Source: Streptomyces sp. NBC_01497
Lineage (GTDB): Bacteria > Actinomycetota > Actinomycetes > Streptomycetales > Streptomycetaceae
DNA length: 64,000 nt
NCBI RefSeq assembly: GCF_036250695.1
Contig: NZ_CP109427.1
Coordinates: forward strand, 6,138,001-6,202,000
Reading direction: 5' to 3'
The notes under the pieces: generated by a model
Told to the model about the DNA's origin: nothing
Database searches by the model: none
Seen by the model: the letters and a program-made list of their open reading frames with translations, nothing else
Shown: piece by piece, positions 7,531 through 15,621 of the stretch
Layout of the letters: the number at the start of each line of letters is the position of its first letter
How positions within the stretch are numbered: position 1 is the stretch's first letter
Made by a program: the position numbers and the translations under genes

Positions 7531-8875
7531 CGGGCTCCCGGTCGACCGCCGCCGCGACCCCGCCCGTCGGCGTGCCGCTCACCGTGCCCTTCCACAGCAG
7601 CCGGGCGCCGGTGAGGGTCGCGGCCACCAGCAGGCCGTTGCGCAGCACGATCAGGGTGATTCCCTGGACGTCGCTGCCCACCACGTGCCCGAAGCCGCCG
7701 GGGAACTCCAGCAGGGTCACCGCCGTCGCCAGCAGCACGAACGCCGCGGGCAGCGCCATGACGCTCTCCCGCACCACCATGCACACCGCGGCGAGCCCCA
7801 CCAGCCACAGCATGTACTGGGGGCTGATGACCCGGCTCGTCGTCGTGAACACCAGGACCGCCACGAACGCCGCGTCGCACAGCGTCGCCGCCGTGAAGAC
7901 CCGGGCCCGCACCCGCCACCACAGCAGCCAGCACAAGCCGAGCGCCGTCAGCCCCATCGCGATGTCCGAGACGAGCGACACGTAGGGGCCGACGAACTCG
8001 ACCGAGCCGTAGTTCAGCAGCACCTGGCCCTGCCAGCCGTAGTGCCGGGCGATGTGGAAGACCAGGGACCCCAGCGACTCCACCTCGGTGCCCCGGGCGC
8101 GCTGGAAGGTGAGGAAGGCGAAGCCGCCGGGGCCGTACAGCGCGCACACCAGCACCACCGCCGCGCCCGTGAGGACGGCCCACAGCCACGACACGCGGGT
8201 CCACCGGCCGCGCGGCGTGCCGAGGAGCAGCAGCACCGGCCAGACCTTCAGCAGCGCGCCGAGCCCGGTCAGCGCGCCCATCAGGCCCGGTCTGCCGCTC
8301 CAGCCGCCCGCGCGCCGCCGGCCGCCCCCGCGGGGACCGCCGATCCCCGCGAGCAGCGCGGCCACCGCGACGGCGGTCACCATCACGTCGTACCGGGCGT
8401 ACGCGGTCGGGCCGAGCAGCGCGACCCCCGCCATCCACACCCAGGCGCCCCGCATCGAGCGGCCAGGGCGCGCGCCCGCGCGCAGCAGCAACGCGAAGCC
8501 GGCCGCGTCGCACACGCAGGCCAGCACGTAGAAGGCCGAGGCGTAGCCGAGGAACGGCAACAGGGCGGGGGAGAGGATGGCGAAGGCGGCGGCGGGCGGG
8601 TACTGCCAGGTCACGTCGGACATCGGGTACGTGCCGGTGCGCAGGACCTCGAACCAGCCGTGGTAGATCCCGGAGACGTCACTCGTCACGTCGGGCCCCG
8701 GCAGGTGCGGGAACCAGGCCACCTTGAACACCAGCAGGAGGAGCACCGCTCTGGTGAGCACCCAGAGGGCGATCGCGCCGCCCGTGCCCCGTGCCGTGTG
8801 GCCGTACACGCCCGCCATTGACCGTCCCGTCGTGCCGTCCGTACGCACGGTCGAGTACGCGTGCGCCGGGGCCAT
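7487..8875 (-). CDS. GT87/DUF2029-family membrane glycosyltransferase
   Basis: A multi-pass membrane protein of about 462 residues with around ten hydrophobic segments (for example ALWVLTRAVLLLLVFKV, AFAILSPALLPFLGYASAF). An early luminal loop, GPDVTSDVSGIYHGWFEVL, contains the acidic residues typical of GT-C mannosyltransferases. GT87 enzymes use polyprenyl-phosphate mannose to extend mannans or lipoglycans; in mycobacteria a GT87 enzyme lies in the matching interval. The start is uncertain: ATG 8875 is given; GTG 8920 and ATG 8818 are also in frame and none has a strong ribosome-binding site. Divergent from pimB with less than 150 bp between them, so the two may share promoter DNA. Its last 44 bp overlap the convergent lipoprotein gene. 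Confidence 0.83.
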   Translation of the reverse strand: MAPAHAYSTVRTDGTTGRSMAGVYGHTARGTGGAIALWVLTRAVLLLLVFKVAWFPHLPGPDVTSDVSGIYHGWFEVLRTGTYPMSDVTWQYPPAAAFAILSPALLPFLGYASAFYVLACVCDAAGFALLLRAGARPGRSMRGAWVWMAGVALLGPTAYARYDVMVTAVAVAALLAGIGGPRGGGRRRAGGWSGRPGLMGALTGLGALLKVWPVLLLLGTPRGRWTRVSWLWAVLTGAAVVLVCALYGPGGFAFLTFQRARGTEVESLGSLVFHIARHYGWQGQVLLNYGSVEFVGPYVSLVSDIAMGLTALGLCWLLWWRVRARVFTAATLCDAAFVAVLVFTTTSRVISPQYMLWLVGLAAVCMVVRESVMALPAAFVLLATAVTLLEFPGGFGHVVGSDVQGITLIVLRNGLLVAATLTGARLLWKGTVSGTPTGGVAAAVDREPVSPDASSDTPATAG

Positions 8876-8944
8876 GATGCCGGGCCGGGTGGGCTGCGGG
8901 CCACCGGACGCGGCGGCCACCCGGCGGCGGGGGAGCGGGGGCGG

Positions 8945-8950
8945 TACTGT
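8945..8950 (+). promoter_or_regulatory. -10 hexamer, leaderless pimB-type transcript
   Basis: TACTGT lies 8 nt before the ATG at 8959. The spacing predicts a transcript beginning at or next to the start codon. Confidence 0.5.
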
Positions 8951-8958
8951 CTGCGGCG

Positions 8959-10095
8959 ATGCGCAAGACCCTGATCGTGACCAATGACTTCCCGCCGAGG
9001 CCCGGCGGGATCCAGTCGTTCCTGCACAACATGGCGCTACGCCTGGACCCGGACCGCCTCGTCGTCTACGCCTCCACCTGGAAGCGGAGCGCCGAGGGCA
9101 GGGAGGCGACGGCGGCGTTCGACGCGGAACAGCCCTTCACCGTGGTCCGCGACCCCGCGACGATGCTGCTGCCGACGCCGCGCGTGAGGCGGCGCGCGGC
9201 CGGGCTGCTGCGCGAGCACGGCTGCGAGTCCGTGTGGTTCGGGGCGGCGGCGCCGCTCGGCCTGATGGCGCCCGCGCTGCGCTCGGCGGGCGCGCGGCGC
9301 CTCGTCGCCACGACCCACGGCCACGAGGCGGCCTGGGCCCAGCTGCCCGGCTCGCGGCAACTGCTGCGCCGTATCGGCGAGGGCACGGACACCCTCACCT
9401 ACCTCGGTGAGTACACCCGCTCGCGGATCGCGGCGGCGCTGACGCCCGCCGCGGCCGAGCGGATGGTGCGACTGCCGCCGGGTGTCGACGAGAAGACGTT
9501 CCACCCGGACTCGGGAGGGGCGGCCGTGCGGGAGCGGCTCGGGCTCAGCGAGCGGCCGGTCGTCGTGTGCGTCTCCCGGCTCGTCCCGCGCAAGGGCCAG
9601 GACACGCTGATCGACGCGATGCCGACGATCCTGTCGGCGGTGCCCGACGCGGTGCTGCTGATCGTGGGCGGCGGCCCCTACGAGAAGTCCCTGCGCGAAC
9701 GGGCGTCGCGGGCCGGCGTCGCCCCCTCGGTGCGCTTCACCGGCGCGGTCCCCTGGGCGGAACTGCCCGCCCACCACGGCGCCGGTGACGTCTTCGCGAT
9801 GCCCTGCCGCACCCGCAGGGGCGGTCTCGACGTCGAGGGCCTCGGCATCGTCTACCTGGAGGCGTCCGCGACGGGCCTGCCGGTGGTGGCGGGCGACTCG
9901 GGCGGCGCGCCGGACGCGGTGCTCGACGGCGAGACCGGATGGGTGGTCCACGACACCGAGGAGACCGCCGCGCGGATCATCCGCCTGCTGGCCGACCCGG
10001 ACCTGCGGCGGCGGATGGGCGAGCGCGGCAGGAGCTGGGTCGAGGAACGCTGGCGCTGGGACCTGCTCGCGGAAAGGCTGCGGGAACTGCTGTAA
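8959..10095 (+). CDS. pimB: GT4 glycosyltransferase, PimB-type phosphatidylinositol mannoside mannosyltransferase
   Basis: A 378-residue GT-B enzyme. The N-terminus, TNDFPPRPGGIQSFL, matches the PimB' signature and contains the Gly-rich GGI loop. VSRLVPRKGQD opens the nucleotide-sugar domain, and EGLGIVYLEA gives the family E-x7-E motif. By family it transfers a second mannose from GDP-mannose to PIM1 on the cytoplasmic face, an early step in PIM synthesis. Context supports this: a GT87 enzyme is divergent, an acyl-CoA synthetase follows convergently, and in M. tuberculosis PimB' (Rv2188c) is next to fadD15. The promoter hexamer predicts a leaderless mRNA starting at ATG 8959. PIM specificity is inferred. 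Confidence 0.88.
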   Translation: MRKTLIVTNDFPPRPGGIQSFLHNMALRLDPDRLVVYASTWKRSAEGREATAAFDAEQPFTVVRDPATMLLPTPRVRRRAAGLLREHGCESVWFGAAAPLGLMAPALRSAGARRLVATTHGHEAAWAQLPGSRQLLRRIGEGTDTLTYLGEYTRSRIAAALTPAAAERMVRLPPGVDEKTFHPDSGGAAVRERLGLSERPVVVCVSRLVPRKGQDTLIDAMPTILSAVPDAVLLIVGGGPYEKSLRERASRAGVAPSVRFTGAVPWAELPAHHGAGDVFAMPCRTRRGGLDVEGLGIVYLEASATGLPVVAGDSGGAPDAVLDGETGWVVHDTEETAARIIRLLADPDLRRRMGERGRSWVEERWRWDLLAERLRELL

Positions 10096-10120
10096 CGCGG
10101 GGGCGGGGGTCCGGCCCCAC

Positions 10121-10190
10121 GGGCGGCCCGGGGCGGGGCGGCCCGGCACCTCGTCCGGCCCGGGGCCGGGCGCCCCGGATCGGGCCGCCC
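10121..10190. terminator. Candidate bidirectional terminator between pimB and acyl-CoA synthetase
   Basis: In the 103-bp convergent spacer, GGGCGGCCCG (10121-10130) can pair with CGGGCCGCCC (10181-10190), enclosing a second GC-rich hairpin near 10155-10169. The location between two converging genes fits a shared terminator. Confidence 0.4.
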
Positions 10191-10198
10191 GCCGCGCC

Positions 10199-11995
10199 TC
10201 ACGTCGTGTACAGGGCCTCGATCTCGTCCGCGAAGTCCTTCGTCACCACGTTGCGCTTCAGTTTCAGCGACGGCGTCAGGTGGCCGTCCTCCTCGGTGAA
10301 CTGGTGCGTCAGGATGCGGAACTTGCGTACCGACTCCGCCTTCGACACCTGGGTGTTGCCCTCGTCCACGGCCCGCTGGATCTCCGCCAGCAGTTCCGGG
10401 TCGAGCCGCAGCGCCGCCACCGTCGTGTCCCTGGGGCGGCCGTGCTCCCGGGCCCAGCGGGCCAGGAACTCCTCGTCCAGGGTGATCAGCGCGCCCACGA
10501 AGGGGCGGCCGTCACCCACCACCATGCATTCGGCGACCAGCGCGTGCGCCCTGATCCGGTCCTCCAGGACGGCGGGCGCCACGTTCTTGCCGCCCGCGGT
10601 GACCAGGATCTCCTTCTTCCTGCCGGTGATCGTCAGGTAGCCGTCCCCGTCGAGCGTGCCCAGGTCACCCGTGCGGAACCAGCCGTCGGCCAGGGCCTCG
10701 GCGCTCGCCTCCGGGTTGTTCCAGTACTCCGTGAACAGGTGCTCGCCGTGCAGCAGCACCTCGCCGTCGTCGTCGATGCGGATGACGGAGCCCGGCAGCG
10801 GCTGCCCGACCGTGCCGATCTTCTGGCGGTCCCAGGGGTTGAACGTCGTCGCGCCGCACGACTCCGTCAGGCCGTAGCCCTCCAGCACGGTGAAGCCGAT
10901 GCCGCGGAAGAAGTGGCCGAGCCGCTCGCCCAGGGGCGCGCCGCCGGAGATCGCGTACTCGCCGCGTCCGCCGAGGACCGCCCGCAGTCTGGAGTAGACG
11001 AGCCGGTCGAAGAGGCGGTGGCGCAGGCGCAGGCTCAGGGACGGCCCGGCGGGCGTGTCCAGGGCGTGGCTGTACGCGACGGCGGTGTGCGCCGCGCGGT
11101 CGAAGATCGCGCCCTTGCCCTCCTCGTACGCCTTCATGCGGGCCGCGTTGTAGACCTTCTCGAACACACGTGGCACGCCCAGGATCAGCGTGGGGCGGAA
11201 CGCCGCCAGCTCCTCGGTCAGGTTCTTCGTGTCCTCCAGGCATCCCAGCTTGACCGGCGCCATCACGCAGGCGAGCTGCACGATCCGGCCGAACACGTGG
11301 GCGGCGGGCAGGAACAGCAGCAGGGACGAGTCCCCGGTGCGGAACAGGGGCTTGAGCCGTTCCACGATGTTGCCGCACTCCGCGAAGAAGCTGCGGTGGG
11401 TCAGCACGCAGCCCTTGGGCCGGCCCGTCGTCCCCGACGTGTAGACGATCGTCGCCGGATCGTCGGCCTTGCCGCCCGCCGAGCGTTCCTCCGCCGTCGT
11501 CTCGCTCACCTCGGCGCCCGCCGCGAGGAGCGTGTCGAGGCCGCCCGCGTCGAGGCACCAGACCTCCCGCAGGGCGGGCAGCCGCAGCCGCACGGACTCC
11601 AGCGCGGTCGCGTGGTCCTTGGTCTCGACGACGGCGGCGACCGCGCCCGAGTCGCCGAGCATCCAGCGCACCTGCTCGGCGGAGCTGGTGTCGTACACGG
11701 GCACGGTGACCGCGCCGACGCTCCAGATCGCGAAGTCGAGCCTTACCCACTCGTAGCGTGTACGGGACATCACGGCGACCCGGTCGCCCGGCTCGATGCC
11801 CGCCGCGATCAGGCCCTTGGCCGCGGCGCTGACGTCGTCGCGGAACTCCCGCGCCGTCACATCGCTCCAGACGCCGTCGACTTTGCGGCCGAACAGGGGG
11901 GTGTCGGGGTGTTGCGCGGCATTGCGGCGGACGAGATCCGTCAGAGTGCCGTCCGACGGGACCTCGTACAGGGCCGGAAGACTGAACTCGCGCAA
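10199..11995 (-). CDS. Long-chain fatty acyl-CoA synthetase (AMP-forming, FadD15-like)
   Basis: A 598-residue member of the adenylate-forming family. The AMP-binding P-loop YTSGTTGRPKG is near residue 184, EGYGLTESCGAT is the A5-type motif, GWFRTGDLG and the hinge GRKKEI come late, and the C-terminal Lys lies in LKLKRNVVTKDF. It activates long-chain fatty acids to acyl-CoA through an acyl-adenylate. Its place next to pimB mirrors Rv2187 (fadD15) in M. tuberculosis, which suggests supply of acyl chains for lipid or glycolipid synthesis; that link is inferred. Start ATG 11995 gives the normal REFSLPALY N-terminus. The 251-bp spacer to the divergent phosphoesterase shows only weak short inverted repeats. 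Confidence 0.95.
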   Translation of the reverse strand: MREFSLPALYEVPSDGTLTDLVRRNAAQHPDTPLFGRKVDGVWSDVTAREFRDDVSAAAKGLIAAGIEPGDRVAVMSRTRYEWVRLDFAIWSVGAVTVPVYDTSSAEQVRWMLGDSGAVAAVVETKDHATALESVRLRLPALREVWCLDAGGLDTLLAAGAEVSETTAEERSAGGKADDPATIVYTSGTTGRPKGCVLTHRSFFAECGNIVERLKPLFRTGDSSLLLFLPAAHVFGRIVQLACVMAPVKLGCLEDTKNLTEELAAFRPTLILGVPRVFEKVYNAARMKAYEEGKGAIFDRAAHTAVAYSHALDTPAGPSLSLRLRHRLFDRLVYSRLRAVLGGRGEYAISGGAPLGERLGHFFRGIGFTVLEGYGLTESCGATTFNPWDRQKIGTVGQPLPGSVIRIDDDGEVLLHGEHLFTEYWNNPEASAEALADGWFRTGDLGTLDGDGYLTITGRKKEILVTAGGKNVAPAVLEDRIRAHALVAECMVVGDGRPFVGALITLDEEFLARWAREHGRPRDTTVAALRLDPELLAEIQRAVDEGNTQVSKAESVRKFRILTHQFTEEDGHLTPSLKLKRNVVTKDFADEIEALYTT

Positions 11996-12246
11996 GACTG
12001 CTGCTCCTCATCGGGCGGAGGGCGCGGCGTCCGTCCGCGCGCCCCGGCTGCTGCGGTCGCACACGGACCGCCCGCAGACGTTACCTGCCGGTACGGACGT
12101 GCGGACCGGCGCCCTGGCCAGATATTTCCCGCGTCACACTGTTTTCTGCGACTCTCGGTGCACAGTAGTGCAAGGCGCGGCTCCTGGGTGATCGACATTG
12201 CCACGGGGCGGCGGCGGGCGACCGGGCGAACGCGATGAGGTGACCT

Positions 12247-13017
12247 GTGACCAGGGTTCATGTGGTGAGTGACGTCCACGGCAACGCGGCGGGACTCGCT
12301 GGGGCGGGTGAGGGCGCCGACGCCCTCGTCTGCCTCGGCGACCTTGTTCTCTTCCTCGACTACGCGGACCACTCGCGGGGCATCTTCCCCGACCTCTTCG
12401 GCGTCGAGAACGCCGACCGGCTCGTCGAACTGCGCACCGCCCGCCGCTTCGAGGAGGCGCGCGTGTTCGGCGCGGAGCTGTGGCAGGGGCTCGCGTCCAC
12501 GCCCGCCGCCGCGATCGAGGCGGCGGTGCGCCGCCAGTACGCGGAACTGTTCGGCGCCATGCCGGACCCGACGTACGCCACCTACGGCAACGTCGACATG
12601 CCGACCCTCTGGGACGAGTTCGCGGGGCCCGGTACCACCGTCCTCGACGGCGAGCGCGCCGAGATCGGCGGTCTCGTCTTCGGCTTCGTCGGCGGCGGAC
12701 TGCGCACCCCCATGCGCACGCCCTACGAGATCTCCGACGAGGAGTACGCGGCCAAGGTCGAGGCGCTCGGCGACGTCGACGTCCTGTGCTCGCACATCCC
12801 GCCGGACGTGCCCGACCTGACCTACGACGTCGTCGCGCGCCGCTTCGAACGCGGCAGCGCGGCCCTGCTCGACGCCATCCACCGCACGAAACCCCGCTAC
12901 GCCCTGTTCGGCCACGTCCACCAGCCGCTCGCCGCGCGGATGCGGATCGGCGCGACGGAGTGTGTGAACGTCGGCCACTTCGCCTCGACCGGCCGGCCCT
13001 GGGTCCTTCAGTGGTGA
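12247..13017 (+). CDS. Metallophosphoesterase
   Basis: A 256-residue calcineurin-like phosphoesterase with all expected metal-binding motifs in order: SDVHGN (D-x-H), CLGDL (G-D), YGNVD (G-N-x-D), CSHIPP (His) and FGHVHQP (G-H-x-H). The family hydrolyses phosphomono- or diesters at a di-metal centre; the substrate is unknown. An insertion between the second and third motifs (roughly residues 45-105, starting FLDYADHSRG) is larger than in minimal members. Start GTG 12247 follows GAGGTGA closely. It precedes the SRPBCC/ArsA pair but has about 100 bp and a promoter-like hexamer between, so it is probably a separate unit. Confidence 0.9.
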   Translation: MTRVHVVSDVHGNAAGLAGAGEGADALVCLGDLVLFLDYADHSRGIFPDLFGVENADRLVELRTARRFEEARVFGAELWQGLASTPAAAIEAAVRRQYAELFGAMPDPTYATYGNVDMPTLWDEFAGPGTTVLDGERAEIGGLVFGFVGGGLRTPMRTPYEISDEEYAAKVEALGDVDVLCSHIPPDVPDLTYDVVARRFERGSAALLDAIHRTKPRYALFGHVHQPLAARMRIGATECVNVGHFASTGRPWVLQW

Positions 13018-13079
13018 GGCCCCTCGGTCGTTCCGTGGTGAGGCGCGGGACCGAGGCGGGGGGCCGGAGGCGACCGCGA

Positions 13080-13085
13080 TAACCT
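13080..13085 (+). promoter_or_regulatory. -10 hexamer before the SRPBCC gene
   Basis: TAACCT lies 35 bp before the ATG at 13121 and leaves room for a short leader with the GAGGAG ribosome-binding site. No -35 is clear. Confidence 0.4.
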
Positions 13086-13120
13086 GCACGCGGCGTACCC
13101 AGTCTGCGAGGAGCACCGCG

Positions 13121-13573
13121 ATGGCGGAACACACGATTTCGAGCATCACGATCGAGGCGGCCCCCGCCGTCGTCATGGCGGTGATCGCCGACTTCGCCCG
13201 CTACCCGGAGTGGACCGGAGAGGTCAAGGAGGCCGAGGTGCTCTCCGCCGGCGCCGACGGGCGGGCCGAGCAGGTCCGTCTCGTCCTCGACGCGGGCGCC
13301 ATCAAGGACGACCACACCCTCGCCTACACCTGGAAGAAGGACGAGGTCAGCTGGACCCTCGTCAAGTCCCAGATGCTGCGGTCCCTGGACGGCTCGTACC
13401 GGCTGGCCCCCGTCGACGGCGGCGGCCGCACCGAGGTCACCTACCAGCTCGCGGTGGACGTCAAGATCCCGCTGCTGGGTATGATCAAGCGCAAGGCCGA
13501 GAAGGTCATCATCGACCGCGCCCTCGCGGGGCTGAAGAAGCGCGTCGAGTCGGCCGAGGGCGCGGGGGCCTGA
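13121..13573 (+). CDS. SRPBCC (START-like) family protein
   Basis: A 150-residue protein with the helix-grip START/polyketide-cyclase-like pattern. An N-terminal strand (HTISSITIEA) is followed by APAVVMAVIADFARYPEWT, typical of this fold, and a C-terminal helix (AEKVIIDRALAGLKKRV). The family binds hydrophobic ligands; ligand and partner are unknown. GAGGAG precedes the ATG. The ArsA-like gene begins 5 bp after the stop codon, so the two are certainly co-transcribed. The same SRPBCC plus ArsA-like pairing is found in mycobacteria (Rv2185c, Rv2184c), which argues for a shared function. Confidence 0.9.
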   Translation: MAEHTISSITIEAAPAVVMAVIADFARYPEWTGEVKEAEVLSAGADGRAEQVRLVLDAGAIKDDHTLAYTWKKDEVSWTLVKSQMLRSLDGSYRLAPVDGGGRTEVTYQLAVDVKIPLLGMIKRKAEKVIIDRALAGLKKRVESAEGAGA

Positions 13574-13578
13574 GCGCC

Positions 13579-14892
13579 ATGGCCCCCCGCACGGTCCTCG
13601 TCACCGGCCCCGGCGGCGCGGGCCGTACGACCGTGGCGGCGGCCACCGCCCTCGCGGCCACCCGGCGCGGCGACCGCACCCTGCTGCTCACCGCCGACGC
13701 AGCGGCCGCCACCGTCCTGCTCGGCGCCGCCCCGGGCCCCGGCGCCGGGGAGCCGGCACGCGTCGCCGACGGCCTGTGGGCCGCCCGGATCGACTCGGGT
13801 GAGCACTTCCGTACGGAGCTCCTCGACCTCCAGCAGCGGATCGCGCCCGCGCTCGACATGCTCGGCGCGCCCCGGCTGCGCGGCGAGGAGCTGACCGAAC
13901 TGCCCGGCAGTGACCGCTTCGCCCTGCTGCACGCGCTGCGCGTGGCCGGGTCCGGCGACTGGGACGCACTCGTCGTCGACCTGCCGCCCCTGCCCGAGGC
14001 GCTCGCCGCCCTCAGCCTCCCCGAGGAACTCCGCCGTTATCTGCGGCGGTTGCTGCCCCCGGAGCGGCAGGCCGCTCGGGCGCTGCGCCCGATGATGGCG
14101 CAGCTCGCCGGCGTCCCCATGCCGTCCACGTGGCTGTACGAGAGCGCCGCGCGCAAGGACACCGAACTCGCCGCCGCACAGCTCCTGATCGCGGACGCCG
14201 GGACCTCGGTGCGGCTCGTCGTGGAACCCGGCCCCGCCGCCGAGGAGGCGCTGCGCACCGCGCGGACCGGGCTCGCCCTGCACGGGCTGACCGCCGACGC
14301 GCTCATCGCCAACAAGGTCCTGCCGCCGGCCGAGGGTCACCCCTGGCTCCAGGCGGCGACCGGACGCCAGCGCAAGAGCCTCGACGCGTGGCACGGCGAC
14401 CCCGCGGCCTGGCCGGCCGTGTACGAGCTGCCGCACCTGGGCCGCGAGCCGCACGGACGGGACGATCTGGCGGCGCTGGACGTACCGGCCCCCGACGAGG
14501 AAGCTGCCGAGCGCGCCTCCCGGGGCGACGGGCCGACCGGACCGGACGCGGCTGCCGGGACGGCCGGGGCCGCCGGGGCCTGGGCCGGGAGGGGACCGGG
14601 AGTGCCGGGGACCCGGGCGGCCGACCCCTGGTGGGTCGAGGACCTGCGGGCCACCGACGGGCTCCTCGTGTGGTGCCTGCCCCTGCCGGGAGCGGTCAAG
14701 AGCGAACTGACACTCGTTCGCAGGGAGCACGAACTGCTGCTGACCGTCGGAGCGTTCCGCCGGATCGTGCCGCTGTCCTCGGCGCTGCTCCGCTGCACCG
14801 TCTCCGGCGCGGCCCTCACCGACGGCATGCTGCGGGTGCGCTTCACGCCCGATCCCGGACTGTGGCCGAAGGACGGGACCGCGGGAGCCTGA
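13579..14892 (+). CDS. ArsA/GET3-like ATPase homologue with degenerate P-loop
   Basis: A 437-residue protein of the ArsA/Get3 group of SIMIBI NTPases. The N-terminal loop reads G10-P-G-G-A-G-R16-T-T where active members have GKGGVGKT. Both hallmark lysines (the signature Lys and the Walker A Lys) are replaced, by Pro11 and Arg16. Later landmarks include VVDLPPLPEAL (switch-like region) and ALIANKVLPP. A disordered Gly/Ala linker (about 320-345) leads to a C-terminal domain starting WWVEDLRATDGLLVWCLPLPG, which resembles the ArsA HSP20-like domain. Normal ATP hydrolysis is doubtful; a chaperone or scaffold role is an inference. Co-transcribed with the SRPBCC gene. Confidence 0.8.
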   Translation: MAPRTVLVTGPGGAGRTTVAAATALAATRRGDRTLLLTADAAAATVLLGAAPGPGAGEPARVADGLWAARIDSGEHFRTELLDLQQRIAPALDMLGAPRLRGEELTELPGSDRFALLHALRVAGSGDWDALVVDLPPLPEALAALSLPEELRRYLRRLLPPERQAARALRPMMAQLAGVPMPSTWLYESAARKDTELAAAQLLIADAGTSVRLVVEPGPAAEEALRTARTGLALHGLTADALIANKVLPPAEGHPWLQAATGRQRKSLDAWHGDPAAWPAVYELPHLGREPHGRDDLAALDVPAPDEEAAERASRGDGPTGPDAAAGTAGAAGAWAGRGPGVPGTRAADPWWVEDLRATDGLLVWCLPLPGAVKSELTLVRREHELLLTVGAFRRIVPLSSALLRCTVSGAALTDGMLRVRFTPDPGLWPKDGTAGA

Positions 14893-14912
14893 AGGAGGCA
14901 CCGGCGTTCGGG

Positions 14913-14918
14913 TACCGT
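14913..14918 (+). promoter_or_regulatory. -10 hexamer before the DUF5304 gene
   Basis: TACCGT in the 88-bp spacer, 62 bp before the ATG at 14981. An identical hexamer precedes the glucokinase gene. Confidence 0.4.
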
Positions 14919-14980
14919 CGAAGGTGTACATCTCCCGCCGCGCGGCGGCGGGGGAGAGGTGCCGGACGCGGGAGTACTCC

Positions 14981-15556
14981 ATGAGTGACACGAGCGAGCG
15001 GCCCGACGGCGACCCGGATGCCTGGGCGACGGCGTGCGGGGAGGACCTGGCAGCGGAGAAGGTACGGCGCCGCGCGGTGTACGGGCCGCCGCCCGCCTCC
15101 GCCGCCGACGAACTGCGCAAGTTCGCCGACGCGGTCGCCGACAAACTGACGTCCGTGGGCAACCCGCTCTTCGGGATGGCCGCGCAGGGCGCCGTCCAGC
15201 AGTTCCTCAACCAGGCCAAGGCCGCCGTCGAGCCGGTGATCGAACGCAACCCCGGCTTCTTCGACCACCTCGCCGCCGCGGGCAACGAACTGCTCGCCGC
15301 GTACCGCTCCGCCGTCGAGGACCAGGAGGGCCGCTGGACGCGCGGCGCCGCCACCGACGACGCGGCGACCCGACCGGGCCCGGACGGCGGGAGTGCGGGC
15401 GGCGACGGCACGACGCCCGAAGGGGCCGGGTCATCCGACCTTTCCGGTGGCGGCGGCGGCAAGACGCTCGACCCGAAGGACGACCGGCAGTCGCTCGACC
15501 CGTCCGACCCGCGCGACGAACGCCCCGGTCCCGACGGTCACATCGACCTGGACTGA
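14981..15556 (+). CDS. DUF5304-type protein, SCO2127-like, upstream of glucokinase
   Basis: A 191-residue soluble acidic protein. A conserved N-terminal part (WATACGEDLAAEKVRRRAVYG, split here as WATACGEDLA and EKVRRRAVYG) and a helical core (DELRKFADAVADKL) are followed by a disordered C-terminal tail rich in Gly, Asp and Pro with two LDP repeats. No enzyme motif is visible. By position it equals S. coelicolor SCO2127, which from memory of the literature was reported to stimulate glucose kinase and glucose uptake. Start ATG 14981 is used because GGGAG lies just upstream; the longer GTG-initiated reading adds a non-conserved segment crossing the promoter. Confidence 0.75.
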   Translation: MSDTSERPDGDPDAWATACGEDLAAEKVRRRAVYGPPPASAADELRKFADAVADKLTSVGNPLFGMAAQGAVQQFLNQAKAAVEPVIERNPGFFDHLAAAGNELLAAYRSAVEDQEGRWTRGAATDDAATRPGPDGGSAGGDGTTPEGAGSSDLSGGGGGKTLDPKDDRQSLDPSDPRDERPGPDGHIDLD

Positions 15557-15578
15557 CGGGGGCGAGCCCACCCTCGGG

Positions 15579-15584
15579 TACCGT
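15579..15584 (+). promoter_or_regulatory. -10 hexamer before glucokinase
   Basis: TACCGT is 37 bp before the ATG at 15622, giving a leader of about 30 nt that contains GAGGGA. Confidence 0.45.
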
Positions 15585-15621
15585 TGGCCCAAGCGGGGCA
15601 CGACCGAAATCTGAGGGACAC

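Noticed and set aside
9785..12238. 817-codon plus-strand frame
   Set aside because: It runs antisense to the acyl-CoA synthetase and overlaps the end of pimB in another frame; no domain content.
13441..15462. 673-codon minus-strand frame
   Set aside because: Antisense to the ArsA-like and DUF5304 genes, both supported by motifs and ribosome-binding sites.
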